A stretch of 64,000 nt of DNA from Gordonia oryzae (GTDB lineage: Bacteria; Actinomycetota; Actinomycetes; Mycobacteriales; Mycobacteriaceae). This document shows positions 17,424 to 26,046 of the stretch, in pieces. The notes below the pieces were generated by a model. It was not told the origin of the DNA, did not search any database, and saw only the letters and a list, made by a program, of their open reading frames with translations. How positions within the stretch are numbered: the stretch's first letter is position 1; every line of letters starts with the position of its first letter. A program made the translations under genes and the position numbers. The stretch is taken from the NCBI RefSeq assembly GCF_003797185.1, contig NZ_RKMH01000008.1:124001-188000 (forward strand). The letters are read 5' to 3'.

Positions 17424-17490
17424 TAAACTGGTGCCCACGAGATACTCAACTACCGAGAGAACGGGGCCGCCACCAGTTTGGCCGCCCCGT
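17424..17490 (+). promoter_or_regulatory. promoter and structured 5' leader of the DUF3073 gene
   Basis: TAAACT at 17424-17429 is a good -10 element. About 30 bases on, ACGGGGCCGCC (17461-17471) and GGCCGCCCCGT (17480-17490) form a hairpin with a single mismatch. The ATG with its GAGGGGG ribosome site follows 22 bases later. The hairpin sits in the untranslated leader, so it could influence translation rather than end transcription. Confidence 0.45.
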
Positions 17491-17511
17491 CATTGTGCGA
17501 GGGGGTCCCAT

Positions 17512-17688
17512 ATGGGCCGCGGCCGGGCTAAAGCAAAGCAGACGAAGGTTGCTCGTCAGCTGAAGTACTCCACTCCCCACACCGATTTCGACAGCTTGCA
17601 GCGCGAGTTGTCGGGTTCGGCGGATTCGGCAGACCGCCCGGATCCGGTGGACGAGTGGCGTGAAGAGGACGAGTGGCGTCGCGCCTGA
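17512..17688 (+). CDS. DUF3073 small basic-acidic protein
   Basis: This 58-residue protein begins with a very basic stretch (MGRGRAKAKQTKVARQLKY) and ends in an acidic Asp/Glu/Trp tail. It is the conserved actinobacterial DUF3073 family (Rv0810c), which always lies near purM. Function is unknown; the charge pattern suggests nucleic acid or ribosome contact. A GAGGGGG Shine-Dalgarno precedes the ATG. Confidence 0.9.
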   Translation: MGRGRAKAKQTKVARQLKYSTPHTDFDSLQRELSGSADSADRPDPVDEWREEDEWRRA

Positions 17689-17765
17689 TCGCGAACGCCC
17701 TCATTTCGCTCGCCCCTTGACGCCGACCGCCCCGGCGTCGTCGTCACGGTAGCGCCACCACAGGT

Positions 17766-17827
17766 GATCACCGGTTCATTCATCGAACGCATCTTTCATA
17801 ATGCGTTCGGCGAGCGAACCGGTGATC
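17766..17827. terminator. large two-part hairpin between DUF3073 gene and purM
   Basis: Outer arms GATCACCGGTTC (17766-17777) and GAACCGGTGATC (17816-17827) pair perfectly over 12 bases. Inner arms CGAACGCAT (17784-17792) and ATGCGTTCG (17801-17809) pair perfectly over 9, with a symmetric 6x6 internal loop and an 8-base apical loop. It lies between convergent genes, so a bidirectional terminator is the simplest reading. Confidence 0.65.
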
Positions 17828-17867
17828 GTTGGTTTCTCGGCGTGTCCCCGGTCGGGTCAGTAGCTGG

Positions 17868-18998
17868 TCAGAAGCGTGGGTGATCGCCGACGAGGTTCAC
17901 GCGCCCCAATCCACCCTTGGCCTCGGGATTGCGCTTGATGGTGCCGAGCACCCAATTGTCGACGTGGCGCGCGGTCAGTACCGCCTGGGCGCGATCGGTG
18001 TCCTCGGGCGCCACCACGGCCACCATGCCGACACCCATGTTGAAGGTACGTTCCATCTCGGCCTGCTCGACGCGACCACGCTGGGCGATCATCGCGAAAA
18101 TCGGTGCGGGAGTCCAGGTATTGCGTTCGAGTTCGGCCACAAGCCCCGACGGGATGACCCGAGCCAGGTTTTCAGCGAGCCCGCCACCGGTGATGTGGGC
18201 GAACGTCCGAACGTCGGCCTCGGCCGCCAGCGCGAGGCAATCGCGTGCGTAGATGCGTGTCGGTTCGAGGAGTTCCTCACCAAGGGTGCGGCCGAATTCC
18301 TCGACATCGCCGCCGAGATCCATGTGGCCCCAGTCGAGAAGGACCTTGCGCGCCAGTGAATATCCGTTGGAGTGCAGGCCCGATGAACCCAGTGCGATCA
18401 CCGAGTCGCCGGCGCGGACCCGATCCGGCGAGAGCACCTGGTCGGCCTCGACCACACCGACCGCGGTCGCCGAGAGGTCGTAGTGGTCGTCGCGCATGAG
18501 ACCGGGATGTTCTGCGGTCTCGCCACCGAGCAGTGCGCAGCCGGCGATCACGCAACCGTCGGCGATGCCGGCGACGATCTCGGCGACAGTCTCCGGGACC
18601 ACCTTGCCGATGGCGATGTAGTCCTGCAGGAACAGCGGTTCGGCGCCGCACACCACGAGGTCGTCGACGCACATGGCCACCAGGTCCTGGCCGACGGTGT
18701 CGTGTTTGCCGATCGCTTGCGCGACCGCGAGTTTGGTGCCGACGCCGTCGCTCGCCGCGGCGAGTACCGGCTCGCGGTAGTTGCCCTTGAGGGCGAACAA
18801 TCCGGAGAATCCGCCGAGGCCGCCGAGAACCTCCGGACGGGTAGCGCGTTTGGCGTGCGGACCGATCAGCTCGACAGCGCGATCACCGGCGTCGATATCG
18901 ACCCCGGCCTCCGCGTACGACAGGCCGCCAGAAGGAAAATCCGCAGAAGGGGAAGTGGACTTCTCGTCAGCCGCATCCTGTTCGCTCACGGGAGACAC
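17868..18998 (-). CDS. purM: phosphoribosylformylglycinamidine cyclo-ligase
   Basis: PurM (AIR synthetase) closes the imidazole ring in step five of purine synthesis using ATP. The 376-residue protein shows AASDGVGTKLAVA, AMCVDDLVVCGAEPLFLQDY and HITGGGLAENLARV, all PurM signatures. The first 25-30 residues are polar and variable. It lies 15 bases downstream of purF and is co-transcribed with it. Confidence 0.96.
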   Translation of the reverse strand: MSPVSEQDAADEKSTSPSADFPSGGLSYAEAGVDIDAGDRAVELIGPHAKRATRPEVLGGLGGFSGLFALKGNYREPVLAAASDGVGTKLAVAQAIGKHDTVGQDLVAMCVDDLVVCGAEPLFLQDYIAIGKVVPETVAEIVAGIADGCVIAGCALLGGETAEHPGLMRDDHYDLSATAVGVVEADQVLSPDRVRAGDSVIALGSSGLHSNGYSLARKVLLDWGHMDLGGDVEEFGRTLGEELLEPTRIYARDCLALAAEADVRTFAHITGGGLAENLARVIPSGLVAELERNTWTPAPIFAMIAQRGRVEQAEMERTFNMGVGMVAVVAPEDTDRAQAVLTARHVDNWVLGTIKRNPEAKGGLGRVNLVGDHPRF

Positions 18999-19012
18999 GC
19001 TACCCGAGTGCT

Positions 19013-20596
19013 TCAGGGCCGCATCACGGCGCTGACGTTGTCATTGGGAGCGGTCAATGGGTCGATCCGGGCGTCGTCGGCGGCGTTGGCGAGCATCTGC
19101 TCGAGCACCGCCTTGCCCAGCGACGACTCCTTGGGCAGTTCGATCGGATAGTTCCCGTCGAAGCATGCCGCACACAGCGCCGACGGCTCCTGATGCGTCG
19201 CCGCGATCATCTCCTCGGTACTGATGTAGCCGAGCGAATCTGCACCGATCGCCTGCCGGACGCCCTCGACCATGTGCTCCTCGGACTCCATGCCGTTGGC
19301 GATCAATTCCGCGGGCGAGGCGAAATCGATGCCGTAGAAGCAGGGCCAGCGCACCGGACTCGACGCGATACGGACGTGCACCTCGGCCGCGCCCGCCTCC
19401 CGTAGCATCCGGATCAATGCGCGTTGGGTGTTACCACGCACGATCGAATCATCAACGACAACAAGACGTTTGCCACGGATGACCTCTTTGAGCGGGTTCA
19501 GCTTGAGACGGATACCGAGCTGACGAATGGTTTGCGACGGCTGAATGAAGGTACGGCCGACGTAGGCGTTCTTCATCAGTCCCTGACCGTAGGGAATCCC
19601 CGACTCCTGGGCGAACCCGACGGCCGCAGGCGTGCCCGACTCGGGCACCGGGATCACCAGGTCGCCGACCGCCGGGAACTCGCGGGCCAGCCGCCGCCCG
19701 ATGTCGACACGCGTCGAATGCACCGACCGGCCGTGGATGACGCTGTCCGGGCGGGCCAGATAGACGTATTCGAAGACGCAGCCGCGGGGCGTCGGCTCGA
19801 CGAAACGGGAACTGCGCACGCCGTCGGCATCGATGGCGAGCAGCTCACCGGGTTCGATGTCACGCACGAACGACGCACCGACGATGTCGAGGGCCGCGGT
19901 CTCCGAGGCGACGACCCACCCTCGATCGAGGCGGCCCAGGCACAGCGGGCGGACGCCGTGCGGGTCGCGCGCCGCGTACAGGGTGTGCTCGTCCATGAAA
20001 GTCAGGCAGAACGCACCGCGCAAGGTGGGGAGCAACTCCATGGCCGCCTGCTCGATGCTGCTGTCGGCCGCTCCATGGGCCAGCAGCGCCCCGACGACAT
20101 CGGAATCCGAGGTCGCCGCGGTGCTCTTGATACCGACCTCACGCGCGCGCGCCGCGAGCTCCGCGGTGTTGACCAGATTGCCGTTGTGGCCCAGCGCAAC
20201 CCCCGTCCCGGCGTCGGTGGTGCGGAAGATGGGCTGGGAATTCTCCCAGGTGGTCGATCCGGTCGTCGAGTAGCGGCAATGGCCGATCGCGACGTGGCCG
20301 ACCATCGACGCCAGCGTCTGCTCGTCGAACACCTGGCTGACGAGGCCGAGATCTTTGAAGACCAGTACCTGCGAGCCGTCGCCGACGGCGATCCCGGCGG
20401 CCTCCTGACCACGGTGTTGCAGGGCGTAGAGGCCGTAGTACGAGAGCTTCGCAACGTCCTCACCAGGGGCCCAGACACCAAAAACGCCGCACTCCTCGCG
20501 CGGCTCGTTCTCAGGTTCGTCGATCGGTCGGCTCGGGGAACATTCCCGCGGCATGGGGGCCAGGAGGTTGTGGCCGGCTATCGACTCTTCGGTCAT
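19013..20596 (-). CDS. purF: amidophosphoribosyltransferase
   Basis: PurF commits PRPP and glutamine to purine synthesis. From the ATG at 20596 the protein has 527 residues. The glutaminase nucleophile is Cys36 (EECGVFGV), exposed after removal of a propeptide. The C-terminal phosphoribosyltransferase half carries the PRPP loop VVVDDSIVRGNT. An upstream in-frame ATG at 20650 exists, but MTEESIAG gives the usual propeptide length. It is the first gene of purFM. Confidence 0.96.
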   Translation of the reverse strand: MTEESIAGHNLLAPMPRECSPSRPIDEPENEPREECGVFGVWAPGEDVAKLSYYGLYALQHRGQEAAGIAVGDGSQVLVFKDLGLVSQVFDEQTLASMVGHVAIGHCRYSTTGSTTWENSQPIFRTTDAGTGVALGHNGNLVNTAELAARAREVGIKSTAATSDSDVVGALLAHGAADSSIEQAAMELLPTLRGAFCLTFMDEHTLYAARDPHGVRPLCLGRLDRGWVVASETAALDIVGASFVRDIEPGELLAIDADGVRSSRFVEPTPRGCVFEYVYLARPDSVIHGRSVHSTRVDIGRRLAREFPAVGDLVIPVPESGTPAAVGFAQESGIPYGQGLMKNAYVGRTFIQPSQTIRQLGIRLKLNPLKEVIRGKRLVVVDDSIVRGNTQRALIRMLREAGAAEVHVRIASSPVRWPCFYGIDFASPAELIANGMESEEHMVEGVRQAIGADSLGYISTEEMIAATHQEPSALCAACFDGNYPIELPKESSLGKAVLEQMLANAADDARIDPLTAPNDNVSAVMRP

Positions 20597-20823
20597 CGAC
20601 GATCTCCCTGGGGCTGGGCTCTGGTCTGCACATTCGGACGCGGACACCACGGCCGGATGAGATGTCGGGTCACGATGGTGATCCGATCACGGGCGAGACC
20701 GGCCGTGCGGAAGCCAACGCGGCAATGGGCTGGAGACCCTACCGAGTCTACCGATCGGTACTGCCCCGATGCCAACCGTGCAGCGACGACGCGCGCGACG
20801 ATATTCCGTCGGGGTGAGCAGGG

Positions 20824-21234
20824 TCATAGGACGGAGCGGGGCACCGGCACCAGGGGCAGCCATTGCGCAACCTCGCCCGCGCGGGAGCCCGACGCCGCGA
20901 CCACACCGGACTCGACGGCGTCGGCGAATCGCGCATCCCCCACCACCAGGCTCAACCAGGTGCGCGCGTCGGTCTCCACGACGTTCGGCGGAGTCCCCCG
21001 CGTATGCCGCGGACCCTCGATGCATTGGACGGCCACGTACGGTGGCACTCGGACCTCGACGGAGTTCCCCGGTGCGATGTCCTCGAGCGTGCGCGCGGTC
21101 AGCCGGACCGCGGCCGCGAGCGTGGGCCGTGCAGGCGCGGGCAGTTGCTCATCACGCAACCACTCGACAACAGCGAGAACCGCTGCGCGAGTGTCGGTAG
21201 GATCGATGGGTTTTCGAGCGGGCACGCCGCCCAT
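20824..21234 (-). CDS. sterol-carrier-like (SCP2-related) family protein
   Basis: The 136-residue protein matches the Rv0807 family annotated as sterol carrier-like: an N-terminal helical part ([13 protein letters not shown]), then [27 protein letters not shown] and a C-terminal [24 protein letters not shown] block. No ligand is established. It sits upstream of purF on the same strand, but a 227-base gap separates them. It corresponds to Rv0807 by position. Confidence 0.7.
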   Translation of the reverse strand: MGGVPARKPIDPTDTRAAVLAVVEWLRDEQLPAPARPTLAAAVRLTARTLEDIAPGNSVEVRVPPYVAVQCIEGPRHTRGTPPNVVETDARTWLSLVVGDARFADAVESGVVAASGSRAGEVAQWLPLVPVPRSVL

Positions 21235-21403
21235 GATGCCTCGGGAGTCGATTCACGCCGCCTCGCGGCGGGATCGTTCGGGCACGCGGCGGGCAATCAG
21301 GACCCATTCCGGTAACGCTCCGCACAAACCCAGCGACATCATCAGTACTATTTGTCACACTAGCAACGTCAGTAACATGAGCACCACGATCTGGAGTGAC
21401 CGA

Positions 21404-22306
21404 ATGCCATTGACGTACGGCCGCAGCCACCGCCGACGCCTCGGCATCCGAACCATGCTGACCGCGGCGGCCACTGCCGTCGCACTCCTCGGCGGACTCA
21501 CCCAGGCCGGCGGGGCGCAGGCGGCCGACGGATACCCGTACGTGAATCTAGGTGACAGCTACAGCGCAGGCGCTTCGGTGTTTCCCCAGGCCACCAGTGC
21601 GGCCATCTTCTGCTCGAACTCGAGCGTCAACTACTCCCACCTCGTCGCCAAGCGACGTGGGATGAACGTCGCCGACGTCAGCTGCGCCGGCGCGACGACC
21701 GCCGACCTGACCCAGTCGCAGTACCGGTGGCAGGGACCGCAGATCAACGCGGTGGGACCGGCGACCCAATTGATCACCCTGACGATCGGCGCGAACAACA
21801 ACGGGCTGTTCAGCGACTCGACGTCGGCATGCCAGCAGGCCTGGCTGTCCTCGCCGTTGTCGGCCGCCCCGTGCCGCGATGCTTTCGGCACCTCGTTGGT
21901 CGACAAGATCACCACATCGACCTACCCCGACCTCGTGAACGCGTTGCGCCGCATCGAACGCGCCGCCCCGAATGCCCGCGTCGTGCTCGTCGGATATCCG
22001 CAGATCTTCCCGGCCGTGGGCTCCCCGGTCTGCTCGGCAGCGCTGCTCACCACGCCCGCCGACACCGAGTACCTGCACCGGGCCTTCGCCGCCCTCAACG
22101 ACGCCCTGCGCCGTGCCGCGGCGACGACGCATGCGACCTTCGTCGACATGACAAAGGCGTCCGCAGGACACGACGCCTGTGCGGGTGATCGGCGATGGGT
22201 CGAGCCGCCGCTGGGTGCGACCAACTTCCCGGCGATGCACGCCAACACACGCGGCCAACACGCGATGGCCGATCAGGTCATGGCAGCCCTTCCTGGAGCG
22301 CCCTGA
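21404..22306 (+). CDS. secreted SGNH/GDSL-family lipase or esterase
   Basis: The 300-residue precursor has a signal peptide (hydrophobic stretch TMLTAAATAVALLGG, cleavage near AQA/AD at 40-41). The SGNH hydrolase body shows block I NLGDSYSAG with Ser52, block III GANNN, and a C-terminal histidine in MHANTRGQHAM. Four or more cysteines suggest disulfides outside the cell. The usual Asp three residues before the His is replaced (PAMH), so it may work as a Ser-His dyad, as known for Streptomyces relatives. I chose the ATG at 21404 because GGAG lies nine bases before it; another ATG at 21377 lacks one. Confidence 0.8.
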   Translation: MPLTYGRSHRRRLGIRTMLTAAATAVALLGGLTQAGGAQAADGYPYVNLGDSYSAGASVFPQATSAAIFCSNSSVNYSHLVAKRRGMNVADVSCAGATTADLTQSQYRWQGPQINAVGPATQLITLTIGANNNGLFSDSTSACQQAWLSSPLSAAPCRDAFGTSLVDKITTSTYPDLVNALRRIERAAPNARVVLVGYPQIFPAVGSPVCSAALLTTPADTEYLHRAFAALNDALRRAAATTHATFVDMTKASAGHDACAGDRRWVEPPLGATNFPAMHANTRGQHAMADQVMAALPGAP

Positions 22307-22350
22307 GCTGATCGCGCCCCTAACCTGGACAGACCGGGCAGGATTGGACC

Positions 22351-23859
22351 ATGGGCACCGATGTCAGCACCCAGCAGTTCTCCGGCGCCGACCGGGTGCG
22401 TTTTCGCAAGCAGGTCAGCCGGGGCACCGAGGCGATCGCCCGAATGCTCGCCGACGGCTTGTTCACCGACCACGGCGCTCCGCCCGAGCCGTTGCTCGGC
22501 ATGGAGGTCGAGCTCAATCTCGTCGACGACGAGATGAACCCGGCCATGGCCAACGCCGAGGTACTCGACGCCATCGCCGACCCCGACTATCAAACCGAAC
22601 TCGGCCAGTTCAACATCGAGATCAACGTCTCCCCTCGGCCTTTTGTCGACAACGACACGATGTCTCTCGAACAACGGCTGCGCACCTCGCTCAATCGCGC
22701 CGAGCAACAGGCGACCCGCGTCGGTACGCACCTCGTCATGATCGGAACGCTGCCCACCCTGCGAACCGAGCACTTTGCACATCAATGGATCTCGGCGAAT
22801 CCGCGTTACGACCTGCTGAATCAGCAGATTTTCGCCGCCCGCGGCGAGGACATCGAGATCGACATTGCCGGCGTCCCGCTCGGCGAGTATCACGTCAGCG
22901 AAAGACTGCACACCGCAACCGATTCCATCCTACCCGAGGCGGCATGCACGTCGCTGCAACTCCATCTGCGGGTGGCGCCCGAAGATTTTGCCGCACATTG
23001 GAATGCCGCGCAGGCGATCGCCGGGGTGCAGGTCGCGCTGGCCGGCAACGCACCGTTCCTCGCGGAGACCGCGCTGTGGCACGAGAGTCGCATCCCGGTC
23101 TTCGAGCAGGCGACCGACACCCGACCGCTGGAACTGAAGAACCAGGGCGTGCGACCTCGAGTGTGGTTCGGGGAGCGATGGATCAACACGATCTTCGATC
23201 TGTTCGAAGAAAACACCCGCTATTTTCCGGCACTGTTGCCAGTGTCGACGGAGGTCGATCCGCTCGCCGAACTCGACGCCGGGCGCATCCCCGCGCTCGA
23301 GGAACTGCGTCTGCACAACGGCACCGTGTACCGGTGGAATCGGCCGGTCTACGACGTCGTCGACGGTCAGGCCCATGTGCGGGTGGAGAACCGTGTGCTG
23401 CCCGCCGGGCCGACCGTCGTCGACACCATGGCCAATGCCGCGTTCTATTACGGGGTGGTCCGCGGTCTCGTGGAGGCCGACCGGCCGCTGTGGTCGCAGA
23501 TGTCGTTCAATGCCGCCGCCGAGAATCTACATGCGGGTGCCCGCAGAGGCCTTGATTCCCAACTGTATTGGCCCGACATCGGATGGGTGCACCCTGACGA
23601 GCTCACGCTACGCCGACTACTCCCCCTTGCCGACGACGGCCTCCGCGCATTCGGCGTCTCGCCCAAGGCGCGCGCCCGCTACCTGTCGGTCATCGAAGGC
23701 CGCTGCGTCACCAGACAAACCGGCTCGGTCTGGCAGCGTCGGGCGGTCGCCACACGTGAGGCGGCCGGTGAGGACCGCACCACCGCCCTGCGCGGCATGC
23801 TGGCCGACTACGTCACCCGTATGCACGAGGGCGAGCCGGTGCACTCCTGGACCCTGTGA
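22351..23859 (+). CDS. glutamate-cysteine ligase family protein
   Basis: The 502-residue protein shows glutamate-cysteine ligase features: LGMEVELNLVDDEMNP near residue 50, GQFNIEINVSPRP about 90, and FYYGVVRGL with many conserved Arg/Glu. It should form a peptide-like bond between glutamate and an amine using ATP. Mycothiol producers do not make glutathione, so the real product in this organism is unclear; ergothioneine EgtA (gamma-glutamylcysteine for ergothioneine) belongs to the same superfamily and is one option. It starts 45 bases after the SGNH gene. Confidence 0.75.
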   Translation: MGTDVSTQQFSGADRVRFRKQVSRGTEAIARMLADGLFTDHGAPPEPLLGMEVELNLVDDEMNPAMANAEVLDAIADPDYQTELGQFNIEINVSPRPFVDNDTMSLEQRLRTSLNRAEQQATRVGTHLVMIGTLPTLRTEHFAHQWISANPRYDLLNQQIFAARGEDIEIDIAGVPLGEYHVSERLHTATDSILPEAACTSLQLHLRVAPEDFAAHWNAAQAIAGVQVALAGNAPFLAETALWHESRIPVFEQATDTRPLELKNQGVRPRVWFGERWINTIFDLFEENTRYFPALLPVSTEVDPLAELDAGRIPALEELRLHNGTVYRWNRPVYDVVDGQAHVRVENRVLPAGPTVVDTMANAAFYYGVVRGLVEADRPLWSQMSFNAAAENLHAGARRGLDSQLYWPDIGWVHPDELTLRRLLPLADDGLRAFGVSPKARARYLSVIEGRCVTRQTGSVWQRRAVATREAAGEDRTTALRGMLADYVTRMHEGEPVHSWTL

Positions 23860-24232
23860 GCAGCGGCTGTCGGGGGTCTCGGGCCTCGTCGCCGGCGCTA
23901 GAGAGCAACGAGCCGTTCATATCGCGATGGTCGAACAACCGGCGGCGCCCCTGCTCCGGGCGGTCGCGGTGCCGAGGCGCGTCAGCGACTGTCCTCGAGA
24001 CCTGTTGTGCAGCTGCCGGTTTCCGAACATCGACCGAGCACTCCCGATGGGCCTGAAGTCCGCGGTCGCCGCGGGTGTTGATCGGCGAGTCCGGTGGCGG
24101 TTGTGCGCCACCAGCATCGTCGGGCCCGCGGTCCGTCCGAGTGAATCCCGGTGGTGTGGTTCCCGGGGCCGGCACCCGGGTTATCGGGATGGCACGCGGT
24201 GTTCGAAGGTTGTCATATGGAATCCGTTGGGG
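23860..24232. other. gene-free interval
   Basis: These 373 bases between a plus-strand gene end and a minus-strand gene end hold no ORF with coding character on either strand, and I see no strong hairpin or repeat. Confidence 0.5.
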
Positions 24233-24610
24233 TCAGCCAGGTATCCCGGGCCTCCCGATCAGCCAGACGGATTCGGCTCGCCAACACACGAAAGCCAACA
24301 GCACGAGGACAACCGCCCGGACGACGGCGGCGCCAGGGCGACCGAGGGTCGTCGCAGCTGGTAGGCCGACTACCGCGAGACCGACAGCCGTAGCCGCGTA
24401 ACCGAGGAACACGCCGGGTCGCGCCGGGGCGTCGACGCCGATCATCCACGCCACGAGACCGCCTGCGGTCCAAGCGATCACAGCGACTGCGACAATCACG
24501 GTGACTCGCGTCGGCCACGCCAGTGACGGCACGGCGGTCACGCCCAGGAGCGACCACAGCGCCGTCCCTACGCAGACGGCGCAGAGCAGCAATGCCACCG
24601 AGGGATTCAT
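24233..24610 (-). CDS. small four-helix membrane protein
   Basis: The 125-residue protein is almost all membrane helices (four segments, including LLLCAVCVGTALWSLLGV and VTVIVAVAVIAWTAGGLVAWM). Its ATG overlaps the TGA of the PepSY gene (ATGA), so it is translated together with it. No family is recognised. The coupling suggests a partner of the iron-regulated PepSY protein. Confidence 0.7.
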   Translation of the reverse strand: MNPSVALLLCAVCVGTALWSLLGVTAVPSLAWPTRVTVIVAVAVIAWTAGGLVAWMIGVDAPARPGVFLGYAATAVGLAVVGLPAATTLGRPGAAVVRAVVLVLLAFVCWRAESVWLIGRPGIPG

Positions 24611-25965
24611 TCGGCGACGGTTGCGGCTGCGACGCTCGTCGAGCCGGCGGAGGTCTCGGGTGCAGCGGCCGCTCGGTCGCGGGCGCGACGACGCCTGCGC
24701 CGCGCGTTGCGGTTCCGGATCTGCCAGGTACTGAGTCCGGTGATCATCAGCAGCAGCGGCGTCATCCCGAAGATGAACCACAGCGCCCGCCACCAGCCGT
24801 TGACCGACACCCCGTAGTGCAGGGTCGGCTGCGCCCAGTCGTCGGCGATCGTGTTGGACACCGTCGCCGGCGGCCCGGAGAACTCCTTGATCACCGACGG
24901 GTCGTGGCCATCGATCCCCAGCTCTCGGTTGCCGTGGTAGGTCGCGCTCCCCGACCACAGATCAGGCCCTCCGACAAGCAGATCCACCGAGTAGTATTCC
25001 GAACCCTCCGACGGCATTCCCACCCAGGTGGCGCGCGAGCCCGGGTAATGGCCCTGCGCGGCGGCAATTGCCTGGTCGAGGGAGATCAGAGGTCCGGTCG
25101 CCTCCGAGGTCGGCATCGTATACGCGTCGGCGGCCGGCGCGACACCTCCGGTGGCGGCGTACCACACCTTGGCGACGCCTGGGATCTCGAAGTTCATCCC
25201 GGTCAGCCCCCAGATGAGCAGCGGGATCGCAGCCACGACACCGATCACGTTGTGCAGGTCGGCGTCCCTCGCGAACCGCCCCTTGCCGACGCGCACCCGT
25301 AAGCCGTTGCGCCAGCGGCGCAGCCCTGGGTACCAGATGACGATGCCGGAGATGGCGAGAAAGACCAGCAGTAGTCCACCGAGGCCGAGAAGTAGTGCAC
25401 CCCAATTCATATCGGCGGTGAACCACCCCCACCCGGCGACCACCGAGGGCTTGGCCAACCATGAGACATACCCAGGATAGCCCTCACAGGTCAGGCCACA
25501 GTCATGCAAGTTGACGAGGAAACCCAGAAATCCTCCGTCAATATCGCCGTGGCCGTTGACCTTTCCGGTACCGGCATCCACGGCCCAGGTGCCCGCGGCC
25601 GTTTCGGCGGAACTGATGAAGTACACACCGTCCTTGAGTGACAGGTACCGGGCATCGAAATCCGAGTCGGCTGCGTGGACGGCCGACACCGCATCGGCAA
25701 AACTCACCTGGCGCCCGGTGTCAGTGGTGGTGAACAGCGAGGAGTTGGTGACGCGCACCAGTTCTGGCTCGTACACCAGGATCGCGCCGCTGGTGCAGAC
25801 GATCACCAGAAACAGACCCAGAGCGATCGAACTCCACCTGTGCGTCACGATCAGCGCACGTCGCACCGGCTTCTTCGAGGTTCGCCGACGGTTCGCCGAT
25901 GCCCTGACACGTTCGGCCGATGAGCCGGCAACCTGTTCCGTAATCACGGTAGGGAAGGTTAGCAT
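24607..25965 (-). CDS. PepSY-domain multi-span membrane protein, iron-regulated
   Basis: The product (about 450 residues) has the PepSY-associated membrane fold. A first helix (WSSIALGLFLVIVCTSGAILVYEPELV) is followed by an extracytoplasmic PepSY portion, paired helices with LHNVIGVVAAIPLLIWGLTGM, and a last helix ending in a long basic Arg-rich tail. Relatives with conserved histidines in the helices are linked to ferric-siderophore reduction. The start is uncertain: ATG 25965 or GTG 25947 in the same frame. An iron box covers the region, and its TATGCT could be a -10 giving a nearly leaderless GTG. The gene is coupled to 24233-24610. Confidence 0.75.
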   Translation of the reverse strand: MLTFPTVITEQVAGSSAERVRASANRRRTSKKPVRRALIVTHRWSSIALGLFLVIVCTSGAILVYEPELVRVTNSSLFTTTDTGRQVSFADAVSAVHAADSDFDARYLSLKDGVYFISSAETAAGTWAVDAGTGKVNGHGDIDGGFLGFLVNLHDCGLTCEGYPGYVSWLAKPSVVAGWGWFTADMNWGALLLGLGGLLLVFLAISGIVIWYPGLRRWRNGLRVRVGKGRFARDADLHNVIGVVAAIPLLIWGLTGMNFEIPGVAKVWYAATGGVAPAADAYTMPTSEATGPLISLDQAIAAAQGHYPGSRATWVGMPSEGSEYYSVDLLVGGPDLWSGSATYHGNRELGIDGHDPSVIKEFSGPPATVSNTIADDWAQPTLHYGVSVNGWWRALWFIFGMTPLLLMITGLSTWQIRNRNARRRRRRARDRAAAAPETSAGSTSVAAATVAE

Positions 25966-25972
25966 AACCAAA
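25954..25972. promoter_or_regulatory. IdeR/DtxR-type iron box
   Basis: GAAGGTTAGCATAACCAAA matches 16 of 19 positions of the IdeR/DtxR consensus TWAGGTTAGSCTWACCTWA. It lies over the predicted -10 and start region of the PepSY gene, where a bound iron repressor would block transcription when iron is plentiful. Confidence 0.65.
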
Positions 25973-26046
25973 CCTGAAATGGAGCAGTCCGTCTTCTCCG
26001 ATGCATCACCCACTGCGCTGTCGTGCAGCAATACCTCCATGCGCAG

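Noticed and set aside
19424-21376. Long plus-strand frame in front of the SGNH hydrolase
   Set aside because: The part before 21377 is antisense to purF and the SCP-like gene; only the last 300 residues show a signal peptide and SGNH blocks.
22179-23555. Large Arg/Ala-rich plus frame across the SGNH and ligase genes
   Set aside because: It is a shifted frame of the real genes, and its composition fits only a GC-rich shadow.
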